Of a stretch of DNA of 42,655 bases, positions 8,943 through 17,589 are shown piece by piece. Below the pieces are notes generated by a model. That model was given only the letters and a program-made list of their open reading frames with translations. It had not been told where the DNA came from and did not search any database. A program made the position numbers and the translations under genes. The stretch comes from Alcaligenaceae bacterium (GTDB lineage Bacteria; Pseudomonadota; Gammaproteobacteria; Burkholderiales; Burkholderiaceae_B): NCBI GenBank assembly GCA_947379755.1, contig CANCOC010000022.1, forward strand, positions 1 through 42,655, read 5' to 3'. Position 1 is the first letter of the stretch. Each line of letters starts with the position of its first letter.

Positions 8943-9751
8943 CGAATAAAGCGATCATGGCTAATCACATCAGTGTCTGCCGTCAACAATCCAAAGTCCT
9001 GGATGATCTGACATTTGAAATGCGTGCGGGTCGCCTGATGGGAGTTCTAGGAGCGAACGGCGCAGGAAAAACATCATTGCTATGCACACTAGCCGGCGAA
9101 CTCTGTATCCATTCAGGCCAATTGCTGATCGATGGAAATCTGTTGAGTCAGTTGAGTGCAAAGGAGCAGGCGCGCGTGCGCGCCGTCTTGCCTCAACACT
9201 CGGCCCTGAGCTTTAATCTCGATCTCTTCGAAGTGATCAGCATGGGTGCATATCCATTTCCTGAAGCCTCAACGTTCCAGATCAACCAGTGGGTAGAGCG
9301 TTCGATCGACGATTGCGATTTACGGCATCTCAAAGGGCGCAAATATATCGAACTGTCGGGTGGTGAACAACAGAGAGTCCAACTGGCACGTGTACTTGTT
9401 CAAGCAAGAGCCATTGCAGAACGTCATGGACACGCTTATGTTCTCCTTGACGAGCCCTCGGCCAGTCTCGACCCAAAACACCAACATCTGATCATGTATC
9501 AAATTCATCAACTCGCTGCGCAGGAACAATTCAGTGTCCTGATCATCATGCATGACATCAACCTTGCAGCCCGTTGGTGCGATTCGATCATGTTGCTCAG
9601 AGAGGGGAGAGTGATCGCACACGGCCCTCCTGCTCTCGCACTGACCTCGGCCTCACTTTTACAGACTTACGATATTCCTATGTATGTTGGTCCTCATCCG
9701 TTATTAGCAGATTGCGTATGGGTGTTGATGAATGAAGTCACGCATGAATGA
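8939..9751 (+). CDS. hmuV: Heme ABC transporter ATPase
   Basis: 270 residues. The ATG at 8939 overlaps the hmuU stop; the longer frame from 8759 lies inside hmuU and is rejected. All ABC ATPase motifs are present: Walker A GANGAGKTS, Q-loop region LPQHSAL, signature LSGGEQQRV, Walker B YVLLDEPSASLD and the switch His in IMHDINLA. It powers uptake through HmuU. It is the last gene of the heme operon and converges on an unrecognised minus-strand gene 22 bases away. Confidence 0.94.
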   Translation: MTNKAIMANHISVCRQQSKVLDDLTFEMRAGRLMGVLGANGAGKTSLLCTLAGELCIHSGQLLIDGNLLSQLSAKEQARVRAVLPQHSALSFNLDLFEVISMGAYPFPEASTFQINQWVERSIDDCDLRHLKGRKYIELSGGEQQRVQLARVLVQARAIAERHGHAYVLLDEPSASLDPKHQHLIMYQIHQLAAQEQFSVLIIMHDINLAARWCDSIMLLREGRVIAHGPPALALTSASLLQTYDIPMYVGPHPLLADCVWVLMNEVTHE

Positions 9752-9773
9752 ATAGTGATGCCCAGCGTGTGAT

Positions 9774-10265
9774 TTATTGCAAGTTCTGGGTACCGAGTCC
9801 AAGCAGTAAATCTCTTGCGTGCACACAGGCAGCTTCAAGTTTTTGCTTGCTGATTTCATCAGATTGCTGACTGTTCTTGACGATTTTCATCACTGCTGTA
9901 CCCAGTTGATTAAAGAGCGCCTTGACCGAATCCTGGCGATTAACAGGTTCTGAAAGATGCTCCGTTAAAAAACGGCCCAGGTTTTCTGGAGTGTTCCAGA
10001 TGCCTCGCTGGTACTGATTCGCTTCCATGGTGAACTCCCCAAGGAACAATCTGCTTAGCGCTTGCACTCTGGTTTGAATCCAGCTGACGAAATCTTCCCT
10101 CGTCATTTCTCCCGCAAAAGTATTTTTGATCACATCCGAGGCAAACTTTCGCACGATCTTATTGACCTCATGCGCGGAGTTCAGGGGAGGTAATGATGCT
10201 GATCCGATTTTTATTGAATCGCTGCGCGAGGGAGACTGAAGGTGTGCTCTGGGTCTGTTGATCAT
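9774..10265 (-). CDS. Hypothetical protein, 163 residues
   Basis: I do not recognise this protein. It is soluble-looking, with a Ser/Pro/Arg-rich first 30 residues, then helical sequence (EVNKIVRKFASDVIKN, MTREDFVSWIQTRVQALSRLF, DEISKQKLEAACVHARDLLLGLG). No signal peptide or membrane segment is evident. The start is uncertain because no strong ribosome site precedes the ATG at 10265. It is divergent from the small gene at 10391 and convergent with hmuV. The length and normal amino-acid composition favour a real gene. Confidence 0.6.
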   Translation of the reverse strand: MINRPRAHLQSPSRSDSIKIGSASLPPLNSAHEVNKIVRKFASDVIKNTFAGEMTREDFVSWIQTRVQALSRLFLGEFTMEANQYQRGIWNTPENLGRFLTEHLSEPVNRQDSVKALFNQLGTAVMKIVKNSQQSDEISKQKLEAACVHARDLLLGLGTQNLQ

Positions 10266-10390
10266 GAAGTGTCGTCTAATTCATTGTGCGAGGTGCAATG
10301 TTAATCCCTGAGTGTTCGTTCACGAGGGATTTCTGTCGTGAGAACAGTTAAAATCAGCATTCATTACATTTGTTTAAAGAAGCTCTAATC

Positions 10391-10591
10391 ATGGCTAAAA
10401 AAGAAGAGATTGATCCGGATACGCTTGCGCTGATCCAATGGTGCACTGAAGTTGAATCCTTTTTGGTCGCTGCTGGTGCCAGCTTGAAAGAAGCACAAGA
10501 TCATATAGATGAACAGGCGGAATGGTTTACAGATCAGTTTTATGATGGCCTGACCCCAGAAGAGGCAGCAAAAGCTGCGTTAAACGATTAA
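10391..10591 (+). CDS. Small acidic hypothetical protein, 66 residues
   Basis: Starts at ATG 10391 (MAKKEEIDPDTLALIQWC), preceded by a weak purine-rich site; a TTG seven codons earlier is a poor alternative. The product is acidic and probably all-helical, with no signal or membrane segment (KEAQDHIDEQAEWFTDQFYDGLTPEEAAKAAL). I do not recognise a family. It ends just before the thrS promoter, and its codon use resembles its neighbours, so it is likely expressed. Confidence 0.65.
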   Translation: MAKKEEIDPDTLALIQWCTEVESFLVAAGASLKEAQDHIDEQAEWFTDQFYDGLTPEEAAKAALND

Positions 10592-10618
10592 ACAGGTCTA
10601 TTTTCAGGATCTTCAAGT

Positions 10619-10646
10619 TTGATGCAGCACCCGCTAGTGCTAAAAT
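10619..10646 (+). promoter_or_regulatory. Probable sigma-70 promoter of thrS
   Basis: TTGATG (10619-10624), a 16-bp spacer, then TAAAAT (10641-10646). Transcription would start near 10653 and run into the hairpin at 10668-10690 before reaching the thrS start at 10709. This is a consensus match only. Confidence 0.5.
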
Positions 10647-10667
10647 CATACGCGTATTCCCTATGAC

Positions 10668-10690
10668 AGCGCGGCTTTGCCGCGCTTTTT
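10668..10690 (+). terminator. Terminator-like hairpin in the thrS leader
   Basis: An 8-bp GC-rich stem (AGCGCGGC / GCCGCGCT, loop TTT) followed directly by a T run. The last stem T is the first of five. It is a textbook intrinsic terminator, placed only 18 bases before the thrS ATG and after the likely promoter, so it may act as an attenuator rather than as the end of the preceding gene. An 11-codon open frame (ATG at 10663, TAG at 10696-10698, [11 protein letters not shown]) spans the hairpin. Confidence 0.7.
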
Positions 10691-10708
10691 GTGACTAGAG
10701 CCCCGAGA

Positions 10709-12658
10709 ATGATCACTATTACTTTGCCTGATGGCTCGCAACGCCAATATCCCGCACCCCTTACGGTTGCAGAAGTCGCGCAGTCCATTGGCACGGGCCT
10801 GGCGCGCGCCACCCTTGGCGGACGGATCACGACAGGTGAGACTACCCGTCTTGTTGATGCCTCACATTTGATTGAGCAAGACACCCAGTTGTCCATTGTG
10901 ACGGCCAAAGATCCGGATGGCTTGGATTTGATTCGCCATTCAACGGCGCATTTACTCGCCTATGCGGTTAAATCCCTGTTCCCGGATGCTCAGGTCACGA
11001 TAGGCCCTGTCATCGAAAATGGCTTCTTTTACGATTTTGCTTACAAGCGCCCCTTCACACTCGAAGACTTCGCTGCAATCGAAAAGAAAATGGCTGAACT
11101 CGTCAAGAAAGACGAGCTTGTGACACGCGAAGAATGGTTGCGCGATGATGCCGTCAAATATTTTCTTGGAATTGGCGAGTCATATAAGGCTGAAATCATC
11201 GCTGCAATTCCTGGTAATGAGGCAATCAGCCTATACCGGGAAGGCGATTTTATAGATCTCTGTCGTGGGCCTCACGTTCCGAATACAGGCAAGCTTAAAG
11301 TTTTCAAGTTGATGAAACTAGCTGGCGCCTATTGGCGCGGTGACAGCAACAATGAAATGTTGCAACGCATTTACGGTACCGCCTGGGCGACGAAAGAAGA
11401 TCAGGATGCTTACCTTCACATGCTTGAAGAAGCAGAGCGGCGAGATCATCGCAAGATTGGTCGTGATCTTGATCTGTTCCACTTTCAGGAAGAAGGTCCC
11501 GGTCTGATTTTCTGGCATCCTAAGGGCTGGGCCATCTGGCAACAGGTTGAACAGTACATGCGTGATGTTTACCGCAACAACGGTTATCAGGAAGTAAAAG
11601 CACCACAGATTCTGGATCTTTCCCTATGGAAAAAAACAGGCCACTGGGATAACTATCGTGAAAATATGTTCACGACCGAGTCTGAGAACCGCACCTATGG
11701 CTTAAAACCCATGAATTGCCCTGGTCATGTGCAGATCTTTAATCACGGCCTGCACTCCTATCGCGATCTTCCATTACGCTATGGTGAGTTTGGTCAGTGC
11801 CACCGCAATGAGCCCTCTGGTTCCCTTCACGGCATGATGCGTGTGCGTGGCTTTACGCAGGATGACGGGCATATTTTCTGCACAGAAGATCAAATGCAGG
11901 ACGAATGTGCAGCCTACACATCATTGCTCCAGAAGGTCTATGCAGATTTCGGTTTTCACGACATCCTCTATAAGGTTGCCACGCGTCCAGAAAAGCGTAT
12001 TGGTAGTGATGAAGTCTGGGATAAAGCTGAAACTGCACTGATGGAAAGCCTGCGCCGTACTGGGTGCGAGTTTGAGATTTCTCCAGGTGAGGGTGCTTTT
12101 TACGGTCCTAAAGTTGAATACACACTGAAAGACGCGATTGGTCGTCACTGGCAGTGCGGCACGTTGCAAGTAGACTTCTCCATGCCAGAGCGTCTGGGTG
12201 CTGAATATGTTGATGCTACAGACACGCGTCGCGCCCCGGTCATGCTGCACCGCGCGATCCTGGGTTCGCTCGAACGATTTATTGGAATGTTGATCGAAAA
12301 CCATGCCGGGGCTTTGCCCGCATGGCTCGCGCCTGTCCAGGCTGTCGTGTGCTGTATTTCAGAGCCCGCAGCTGCCTACGCAACTGAAATTGCACAAACC
12401 CTGAAAAAACAAGGCTTTAGAGTAGAATCAGACTTAAGGGCTGAAAAAATACCTTATAAGATTCGAGAACACAGCTTGCAGAAGGTTCCTTACATATTGG
12501 TGGTCGGTGAAAAAGAACGCCAGACAGGTGCTGTTTCTGTAAGAGGTCGTGGTGGACTTGACCTTGGTGTGATGCCAATGGGTGAGTTTGCAACATTGCT
12601 TTCTGAAGACGTGGAATTACGTCGCAATTCTAGCGTGCCTGCCATTCAGGCCGCTTAA
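10709..12658 (+). CDS. thrS: Threonyl-tRNA synthetase
   Basis: 649 residues starting at ATG 10709 ([15 protein letters not shown]), which matches the usual beginning of the family; a GTG six codons earlier lies against the hairpin and is rejected. Domain order is TGS (about 1-62), the editing domain with [11 protein letters not shown], the class II catalytic core with [10 protein letters not shown] (zinc Cys), [15 protein letters not shown] (motif 2) and [15 protein letters not shown], and the C-terminal anticodon-binding domain. It charges tRNA-Thr. infC follows after a short gap, the classic thrS-infC arrangement. Confidence 0.98.
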   Translation: MITITLPDGSQRQYPAPLTVAEVAQSIGTGLARATLGGRITTGETTRLVDASHLIEQDTQLSIVTAKDPDGLDLIRHSTAHLLAYAVKSLFPDAQVTIGPVIENGFFYDFAYKRPFTLEDFAAIEKKMAELVKKDELVTREEWLRDDAVKYFLGIGESYKAEIIAAIPGNEAISLYREGDFIDLCRGPHVPNTGKLKVFKLMKLAGAYWRGDSNNEMLQRIYGTAWATKEDQDAYLHMLEEAERRDHRKIGRDLDLFHFQEEGPGLIFWHPKGWAIWQQVEQYMRDVYRNNGYQEVKAPQILDLSLWKKTGHWDNYRENMFTTESENRTYGLKPMNCPGHVQIFNHGLHSYRDLPLRYGEFGQCHRNEPSGSLHGMMRVRGFTQDDGHIFCTEDQMQDECAAYTSLLQKVYADFGFHDILYKVATRPEKRIGSDEVWDKAETALMESLRRTGCEFEISPGEGAFYGPKVEYTLKDAIGRHWQCGTLQVDFSMPERLGAEYVDATDTRRAPVMLHRAILGSLERFIGMLIENHAGALPAWLAPVQAVVCCISEPAAAYATEIAQTLKKQGFRVESDLRAEKIPYKIREHSLQKVPYILVVGEKERQTGAVSVRGRGGLDLGVMPMGEFATLLSEDVELRRNSSVPAIQAA

Positions 12659-12676
12659 CTACTAGGAGTCGTCAAC

Positions 12677-13219
12677 ATCGCAACAGAAAAACCCCACCGC
12701 ATCAACGGTGAAATCCGAGTTCCCGAAGTGCGTTTGCTTGGTATTGAAGGTGAACAGCTCGGTATCGTAAAAACTTTCGATGCTATCCGTATGGCAGAAG
12801 AAAGCGAAATAGACCTGGTCGAGATCGCGCCTAACGCCGAACCACCAGTCTGCCGCTTGATGGATTACGGTAAATTCAAGTATCAAGAACAAAAACGTCT
12901 GGCTGAAGCCCGTTCAAAGCAAAAGATTATTCAGGTCAAAGAAGTAAAGTTCCGACCTGCGACGGACGAAGGCGATTACCAGGTCAAACTGCGTAACCTC
13001 AAGCGTTTCCTCGAAGAGGGTGATAAAGCCAAAGTGACATTGCGTTTCCGCGGCCGTGAAATGGCGCATCAGGAACTTGGCATGCGTGTGCTCGAACGCG
13101 TGCGTGATGACCTCATGGATATGGCTGCTGTCGAAGCAATGCCAAAGCTTGAGGGACGTCAAATGGTGATGGTCTTGTCGCCACGTAAAAAAGTACCTGC
13201 GAAAGCCGAATCAGCATGA
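12677..13219 (+). CDS. infC: Translation initiation factor IF-3 with non-canonical ATC start
   Basis: 180 residues if started at ATC 12677, giving [20 protein letters not shown] with the first codon read as Met. AGGAG (12664-12668) lies eight bases upstream and no ATG, GTG or TTG exists at this point. The first conventional start, GTG 12728, would delete the conserved N-terminus. Rare AUU/AUC/AUA starts in infC are known to let IF-3 repress its own translation. The rest of the protein ([26 protein letters not shown] and the MAHQELG block) is standard IF-3. The gene overlaps gshB by ATGA, and rpmI-rplT is not adjacent here. Confidence 0.95.
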   Translation: MATEKPHRINGEIRVPEVRLLGIEGEQLGIVKTFDAIRMAEESEIDLVEIAPNAEPPVCRLMDYGKFKYQEQKRLAEARSKQKIIQVKEVKFRPATDEGDYQVKLRNLKRFLEEGDKAKVTLRFRGREMAHQELGMRVLERVRDDLMDMAAVEAMPKLEGRQMVMVLSPRKKVPAKAESA

Positions 13220-14187
13220 TGTTGCGTGTCCTCTTTATACTGGATCCCTTGCATGCATTGAATGCATACAAGGATACCTCCGTTGCCATGATGCGTGCAC
13301 TTGAGGCGCGCGGTCACTCTGTTAGCGTGGCAATGCAGGGTGATCTGTTTATCGAAAATGGTCAGGTTCTGGCAAGCGCTACATCGATCGCCCTGATACC
13401 GGGTGCAGATCTGCATGAACACGCTTGGTGGAGCGCCGTGGGTGCCCCACAAGATACGTTGCTGCAGGATTTTGGCGCGGTCATTATGCGCAAAGATCCA
13501 CCGTTTGACATGGAATATGTCTATGCAACGCACATGCTTGAATATGCAGAAACGCTTGGCGCAAGAGTCTATAACTCTGGACATGCCATTCGTAACCATC
13601 CCGAAAAACTTGCAATTACTGAGTTCCCGGAGTTTACGGCGCCGACGCTGGTGACACGTGACATGTCACGTATTAAAGCGTTTCATGCCTTGCATCGAGA
13701 CGTAATTGTCAAACCACTTGATGGTATGGGGGGAACAGGTATTTTTCGTCTCTCTGTCAATGAACCCAACCTCAATGCAATTCTTGAGTCACTGACTCAC
13801 GATGGGCAGCGTTCCATCATGGCCCAGCGTTACATCCCAGAGATTAAAGATGGTGACAAGCGCATTCTACTGATTGGTGGAGAACCGGTGCCTTTCTGTC
13901 TGGCGCGTATTCCTCTGGCGGGAGAGACGCGTGGGAATCTGGCTGCAGGTGGGCGCGGCGTGGCCCAACCCCTCTCAGAGCGTGACTGGATGATTGCACG
14001 GGCAATAGCGCCAAAACTTTCTGAGCGCGGTCTGTTACTGGTCGGCCTGGATGTCATTGGCGACTTTGTCACTGAGATCAACGTTACCAGTCCGACCTGT
14101 TTTGTAGAAATTACAGATCAAACTGGTTTTAATGTTGCCGCTCGCTTTGTCGAGGCACTTGAGGCTGCGGTTGCAAAGGCGCAATAA
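13216..14187 (+). CDS. gshB: Glutathione synthetase
   Basis: 323 residues. The ATG at 13216 overlaps the infC stop (an immediately following ATG at 13219 is also possible). The GshB N-terminal domain ([19 protein letters not shown]) and [17 protein letters not shown] are followed by the ATP-grasp region ([15 protein letters not shown] and [21 protein letters not shown]). It joins gamma-glutamylcysteine and glycine using ATP in the cytoplasm. gshA is not adjacent. Downstream come PTS genes, as in many Burkholderiales. Confidence 0.97.
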   Translation: MMLRVLFILDPLHALNAYKDTSVAMMRALEARGHSVSVAMQGDLFIENGQVLASATSIALIPGADLHEHAWWSAVGAPQDTLLQDFGAVIMRKDPPFDMEYVYATHMLEYAETLGARVYNSGHAIRNHPEKLAITEFPEFTAPTLVTRDMSRIKAFHALHRDVIVKPLDGMGGTGIFRLSVNEPNLNAILESLTHDGQRSIMAQRYIPEIKDGDKRILLIGGEPVPFCLARIPLAGETRGNLAAGGRGVAQPLSERDWMIARAIAPKLSERGLLLVGLDVIGDFVTEINVTSPTCFVEITDQTGFNVAARFVEALEAAVAKAQ

Positions 14188-14189
14188 AC

Positions 14190-14585
14190 ATGATTTCAAT
14201 CATGGTGGTGGCGCATGTTCCTTTAGCCTCTGCGCTAGTGGAATGTGCCCGTCACGTTCTGGGTCACGATCCCTACGTGACGGCTGTTGATATCTTGCCC
14301 AATGAGTCTGCCTGCGATTGCTCTCATACGCTATCAGAGCAGATCATTGCTCTTGATCGCGGTGAAGGCGTGTTACTGCTCACGGATCTTCCTGGAGCAA
14401 CACCGTCGAACATCGCTGTCCAGAGCTGTCATTTTGCCCAGGAAGCAGGCATCGCGAGTTGCGTTCTTGCCGGGGTGAATGCCTCCATGTTGCTGCGAGC
14501 CATTAATTATCGGCAGGGCAGTCTCGAGGATGTTGCAACGAATGCCCTGGCAGGAGCCACGCAGGCTTTGTTACGTGTAGACTAA
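14190..14585 (+). CDS. PTS EIIA component, mannose/fructose (EIIA-Man) type
   Basis: 131 residues of the EIIA-Man fold (SIMVVAHVPLASALVEC). His9 lies at the position of the phosphoaccepting His, and the ILLTDLP-type segment reads VLLLTDLPGATPSNIA. It starts two bases after gshB and is followed by HPr and EI. No EIIB or EIIC gene accompanies it in the window, so this looks like the regulatory, sugar-transport-lacking PTS found in many Betaproteobacteria. Confidence 0.92.
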   Translation: MISIMVVAHVPLASALVECARHVLGHDPYVTAVDILPNESACDCSHTLSEQIIALDRGEGVLLLTDLPGATPSNIAVQSCHFAQEAGIASCVLAGVNASMLLRAINYRQGSLEDVATNALAGATQALLRVD

Positions 14586-14613
14586 GTGAATTCTTAATTA
14601 TCCACTTTTAATT

Positions 14614-14883
14614 ATGCCTCAGCTCGATATCGTTGTTTCTAATAAGCTTGGGTTACACGCACGTGCTGCTGCCAAACTGACTCAGCTTGCCGCACAGTTC
14701 AGCTGTGATATTTTTATTTCCAAAGGCGCCAAGCGCGTCAATGCAAAAAGTATTATGGGCGTCATGATGCTGGCTGCGGGAATAGGGACTACCATCACGA
14801 TTGACGCAACAGGTGGCGATGCAGAAAAAGCCATCTCGGATATTCAGGCTCTGTTCGATGACAAATTTGGCGAAGGTCAATAA
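14614..14883 (+). CDS. ptsH: Phosphocarrier protein HPr
   Basis: 89 residues with both regulatory sites intact: His15 in NKLGLHARAAAKL (phosphorylated by EI) and Ser46 in KRVNAKSIMGVM (the HPr kinase site). It passes phosphate from EI to the adjacent EIIA. It lies between the EIIA and EI genes in the same direction. Confidence 0.96.
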   Translation: MPQLDIVVSNKLGLHARAAAKLTQLAAQFSCDIFISKGAKRVNAKSIMGVMMLAAGIGTTITIDATGGDAEKAISDIQALFDDKFGEGQ

Positions 14884-14911
14884 CACTCTGGCTGAGCGTG
14901 CTGTCGGCCCC

Positions 14912-16627
14912 ATGATGTGCCTGTACGGGCAGGGTGTTGCACGCGGCTACGCAATTGGTCGCGTAGTCGTCATGGGTGCAACAGCCCTTGAGGTAGCACA
15001 TTACCGTATCGGTAAAGATTCGGTTGAGTCAGAAAAGCTTCGCCTGTCTCAGGCATTAAAAGCGACGCAGCTTGAAATGCAGGATATGGCAGATACTCTG
15101 CCTGATGATGCGCCCCGCGAACTCGCTGCATTATTGAGTGTCCACGGGATGCTACTTTCTGATCCATTGCTTGCTGATCAGGCACTGTCTTTGATCGAAC
15201 ACAAACATTACAACGCCGAATGGGCCTTGACGACACAAGGCCAGATACTCGGTGAACAATTCGCAGCGATGGAAGACGAGTACCTGCGTGAACGTGGTTC
15301 GGATGTGCGCCAGGTCATTGAACGTGTGCTAACGGTGCTTTCGGGTTCCTGCTCCATTATGAGTCTGGATCACGACGGCAACCAGGATGAGCCGCTGATC
15401 GTTGTTGCGCATGATATTTCTCCCGCAGACATGATTCGTCTGCGTGGTGCACGGTTTGCTGGCTTTGCAACGGATCTCGGCGGTACAACTTCACATACCG
15501 CCATTGTTGCGCGCAGTATGGGGGTTCCTGCTGTTGTTGCGCTTGGACATGTCCGCCACCTTGTCCGCGATGGTGACATGGTGATTCTGGATGGTGCGCA
15601 TGGCACGATTCTGGTCAATCCATCCGAAGCCGCCCTGCAGGAATACCGCAGGCTGCAGCAAGCATACCGTGATGAGCGTGCTGAACTTGCGTTGCTAAAG
15701 GATGTTCCAGCAGAAACCCTCGATGGTATTCCCATTACGCTGCACGCAAACATCGAATTACCGGATGAGGCTGAGCTGGCAATGGCCAATGGCGCTAAAG
15801 GTATTGGCCTGTTTCGCAGTGAGTTTCTATTTATGGGGCGTGCAGACTTACCGAGCGAAGAAGAACAGTATCTTGCCTACTCGTCGGTTGTGCGCACCAT
15901 GCAGGGAAGGCCCGTCACTATTCGTACGCTGGATATCGGAGCGGATAAGACGCTGGATGGTGAAGCCACTGTTGCCACGAATCCTGCCTTGGGTCAACGG
16001 GCTATCCGTTACTGCCTGGCGCATCCGGATCTGTTCGCCACACAGTTGCGAGCGATTTTGCGTGCATCAGTGCATGGCAAGGTCAGGATTCTGATCCCGA
16101 TGATTGCACATATCCACGAGATCGTCGCAACCCGTGCGGCGATTGCTTCGGCCAGGCGTGAGCTTGACGCCCGCGGTCAGGCATATGCTCAAGATATCGA
16201 GCTGGGAGCAATGGTTGAAGTTCCTGCTATTGCGATCGCGATCGAACCTTTCGCAGCAGCGCTTGACTTCCTCTCGATTGGTACCAATGACCTGATCCAA
16301 TACACGCTTGCGATTGACCGGGCAGATAATGAAGTTTCAGCGCTATATGATCCTTTGCATCCTGCCGTTTTACGCCTGATTGCAAATACCATCAATGCGG
16401 GAGTGCGCGTGGGTATACCCGTCGCGGTCTGTGGAGAGATGGCCGGTGATGCACATCTCACACGTTTGCTGTTGGGTCTGGGTTTGACTGAGTTTTCCAT
16501 GCATCCGCAGCAACTTCTTGATGTCAAACGCGAAATTCGCGGAGCGCATTCAAACGCTTTAAGAAATAAGGTCGCAAATGCGCTCAACCGCGCCCAGGTG
16601 ATTGATCCTGCTGAGCTCAATCACTAG
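14912..16627 (+). CDS. ptsI: PTS enzyme I (phosphoenolpyruvate-protein phosphotransferase)
   Basis: 571 residues from ATG 14912 (MMCLYGQGVARGYAIGRVVV), close to the family length of about 575. An ATG at 14858 would overlap ptsH and neither start has a good ribosome site, so the exact start is uncertain. The active-site His lies in GGTTSHTAIVARSMGVPAVV. The PEP-binding TIM barrel shows GLFRSEFLFM, RTLDIGADK, GAMVEVPAIAI, and SIGTNDLIQYTLAIDR. It starts the phosphorelay to HPr and EIIA. It converges on glnB with a 17-base gap. Confidence 0.96.
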   Translation: MMCLYGQGVARGYAIGRVVVMGATALEVAHYRIGKDSVESEKLRLSQALKATQLEMQDMADTLPDDAPRELAALLSVHGMLLSDPLLADQALSLIEHKHYNAEWALTTQGQILGEQFAAMEDEYLRERGSDVRQVIERVLTVLSGSCSIMSLDHDGNQDEPLIVVAHDISPADMIRLRGARFAGFATDLGGTTSHTAIVARSMGVPAVVALGHVRHLVRDGDMVILDGAHGTILVNPSEAALQEYRRLQQAYRDERAELALLKDVPAETLDGIPITLHANIELPDEAELAMANGAKGIGLFRSEFLFMGRADLPSEEEQYLAYSSVVRTMQGRPVTIRTLDIGADKTLDGEATVATNPALGQRAIRYCLAHPDLFATQLRAILRASVHGKVRILIPMIAHIHEIVATRAAIASARRELDARGQAYAQDIELGAMVEVPAIAIAIEPFAAALDFLSIGTNDLIQYTLAIDRADNEVSALYDPLHPAVLRLIANTINAGVRVGIPVAVCGEMAGDAHLTRLLLGLGLTEFSMHPQQLLDVKREIRGAHSNALRNKVANALNRAQVIDPAELNH

Positions 16628-16644
16628 ATTGAGGCTCCCCGGAT

Positions 16645-17013
<369 letters not shown>

Positions 17014-17024
17014 CTAAGAATCAA

Positions 17025-17040
17025 AGCAATTTGTATGCCA
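17025..17040 (-). promoter_or_regulatory. Sigma-54 (RpoN) promoter of glnB
   Basis: On the minus strand the sequence reads TGGCAT-N5-TTGCT, one mismatch from the consensus TGGCAC-N5-TTGCT, with exact -24/-12 spacing. The predicted start is near 17014, about 30 bases before the glnB ATG. Together with the NtrC site at 17103-17117 this is strong evidence for nitrogen-responsive transcription. Confidence 0.82.
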
Positions 17041-17102
17041 GATTATTGGCCCCAATTATGATTGGTGAGATCTGCTTACGCTAACAATCACAATCGTGAC
17101 GA

Positions 17103-17117
17103 GCACCATGTTGGTGC
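17103..17117. promoter_or_regulatory. NtrC-binding site
   Basis: A perfect dyad, GCACCA-TGT-TGGTGC, identical in its half sites to the strong NtrC sites upstream of E. coli glnA. It lies roughly 90-100 bases upstream of the predicted glnB start, a normal enhancer position. It also lies about 110 bases before ubiK, but that gene shows no sigma-54 promoter. Confidence 0.8.
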
Positions 17118-17224
17118 GCATAAAATTCTTAGCTGACGTTTCCGTGCAGCTCGCACCGTTTATGCGCGCGCCATTTTGGACACTTCAGGATTAAAATGTA
17201 TGTGTATTCAATAGGAGCAACAAT

Positions 17225-17485
17225 ATGTCTAAGCCAAATGCATGGTTTGAAGGAGTTCAGAAAAACGTGTCTGACCTGATTGCGCGAAGCCCAGCCGCTG
17301 ATATTGAGCGCAATGTAAAGGGCTTCATGGGACAGGCTTTTAATCGCATGGACCTGATTACGCGCGAAGAGTTTGATATCCAGGTTGACTTGCTCAATCG
17401 TACCCTTGCGCGGGTTGAGGTGCTGGAGACCCAGATTCATGCACTTGAACATCGCATCATTGCAATGGAAGCTGATCAGTCTTAA
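17225..17485 (+). CDS. ubiK: UbiK / BMFP-family accessory factor
   Basis: 86 residues. It starts at ATG 17225 after AGGAG. The whole length matches the BMFP (YqiC/UbiK) family: an amphipathic N-terminal half (WFEGVQKNVSDLIARSPAADIERNVKGF) and a C-terminal coiled coil (REEFDIQVDLLNRTLARVEVLETQIHALEHRI). UbiK is a small trimeric protein that helps the aerobic ubiquinone biosynthesis complex. It is divergent from glnB and followed by a strong terminator, so it is expressed separately from comM. Confidence 0.93.
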   Translation: MSKPNAWFEGVQKNVSDLIARSPAADIERNVKGFMGQAFNRMDLITREEFDIQVDLLNRTLARVEVLETQIHALEHRIIAMEADQS

Positions 17486-17511
17486 GATTTATCATGCGGA
17501 ATGCACCCAGA

Positions 17512-17545
17512 GGCACAGGATAAGATTATCCAGTGCCTTTTTTTT
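17512..17545 (+). terminator. Intrinsic terminator after ubiK
   Basis: GGCAC-A-GGATAA then TTATCC-A-GTGCC (17512-17537), a long stem with one A-A mismatch, followed by eight Ts. It separates ubiK from comM. Confidence 0.9.
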
Positions 17546-17589
17546 ATCAGTCAGTCGTTACATACTCTCTCAATTAAGCTGGAGAGCGT

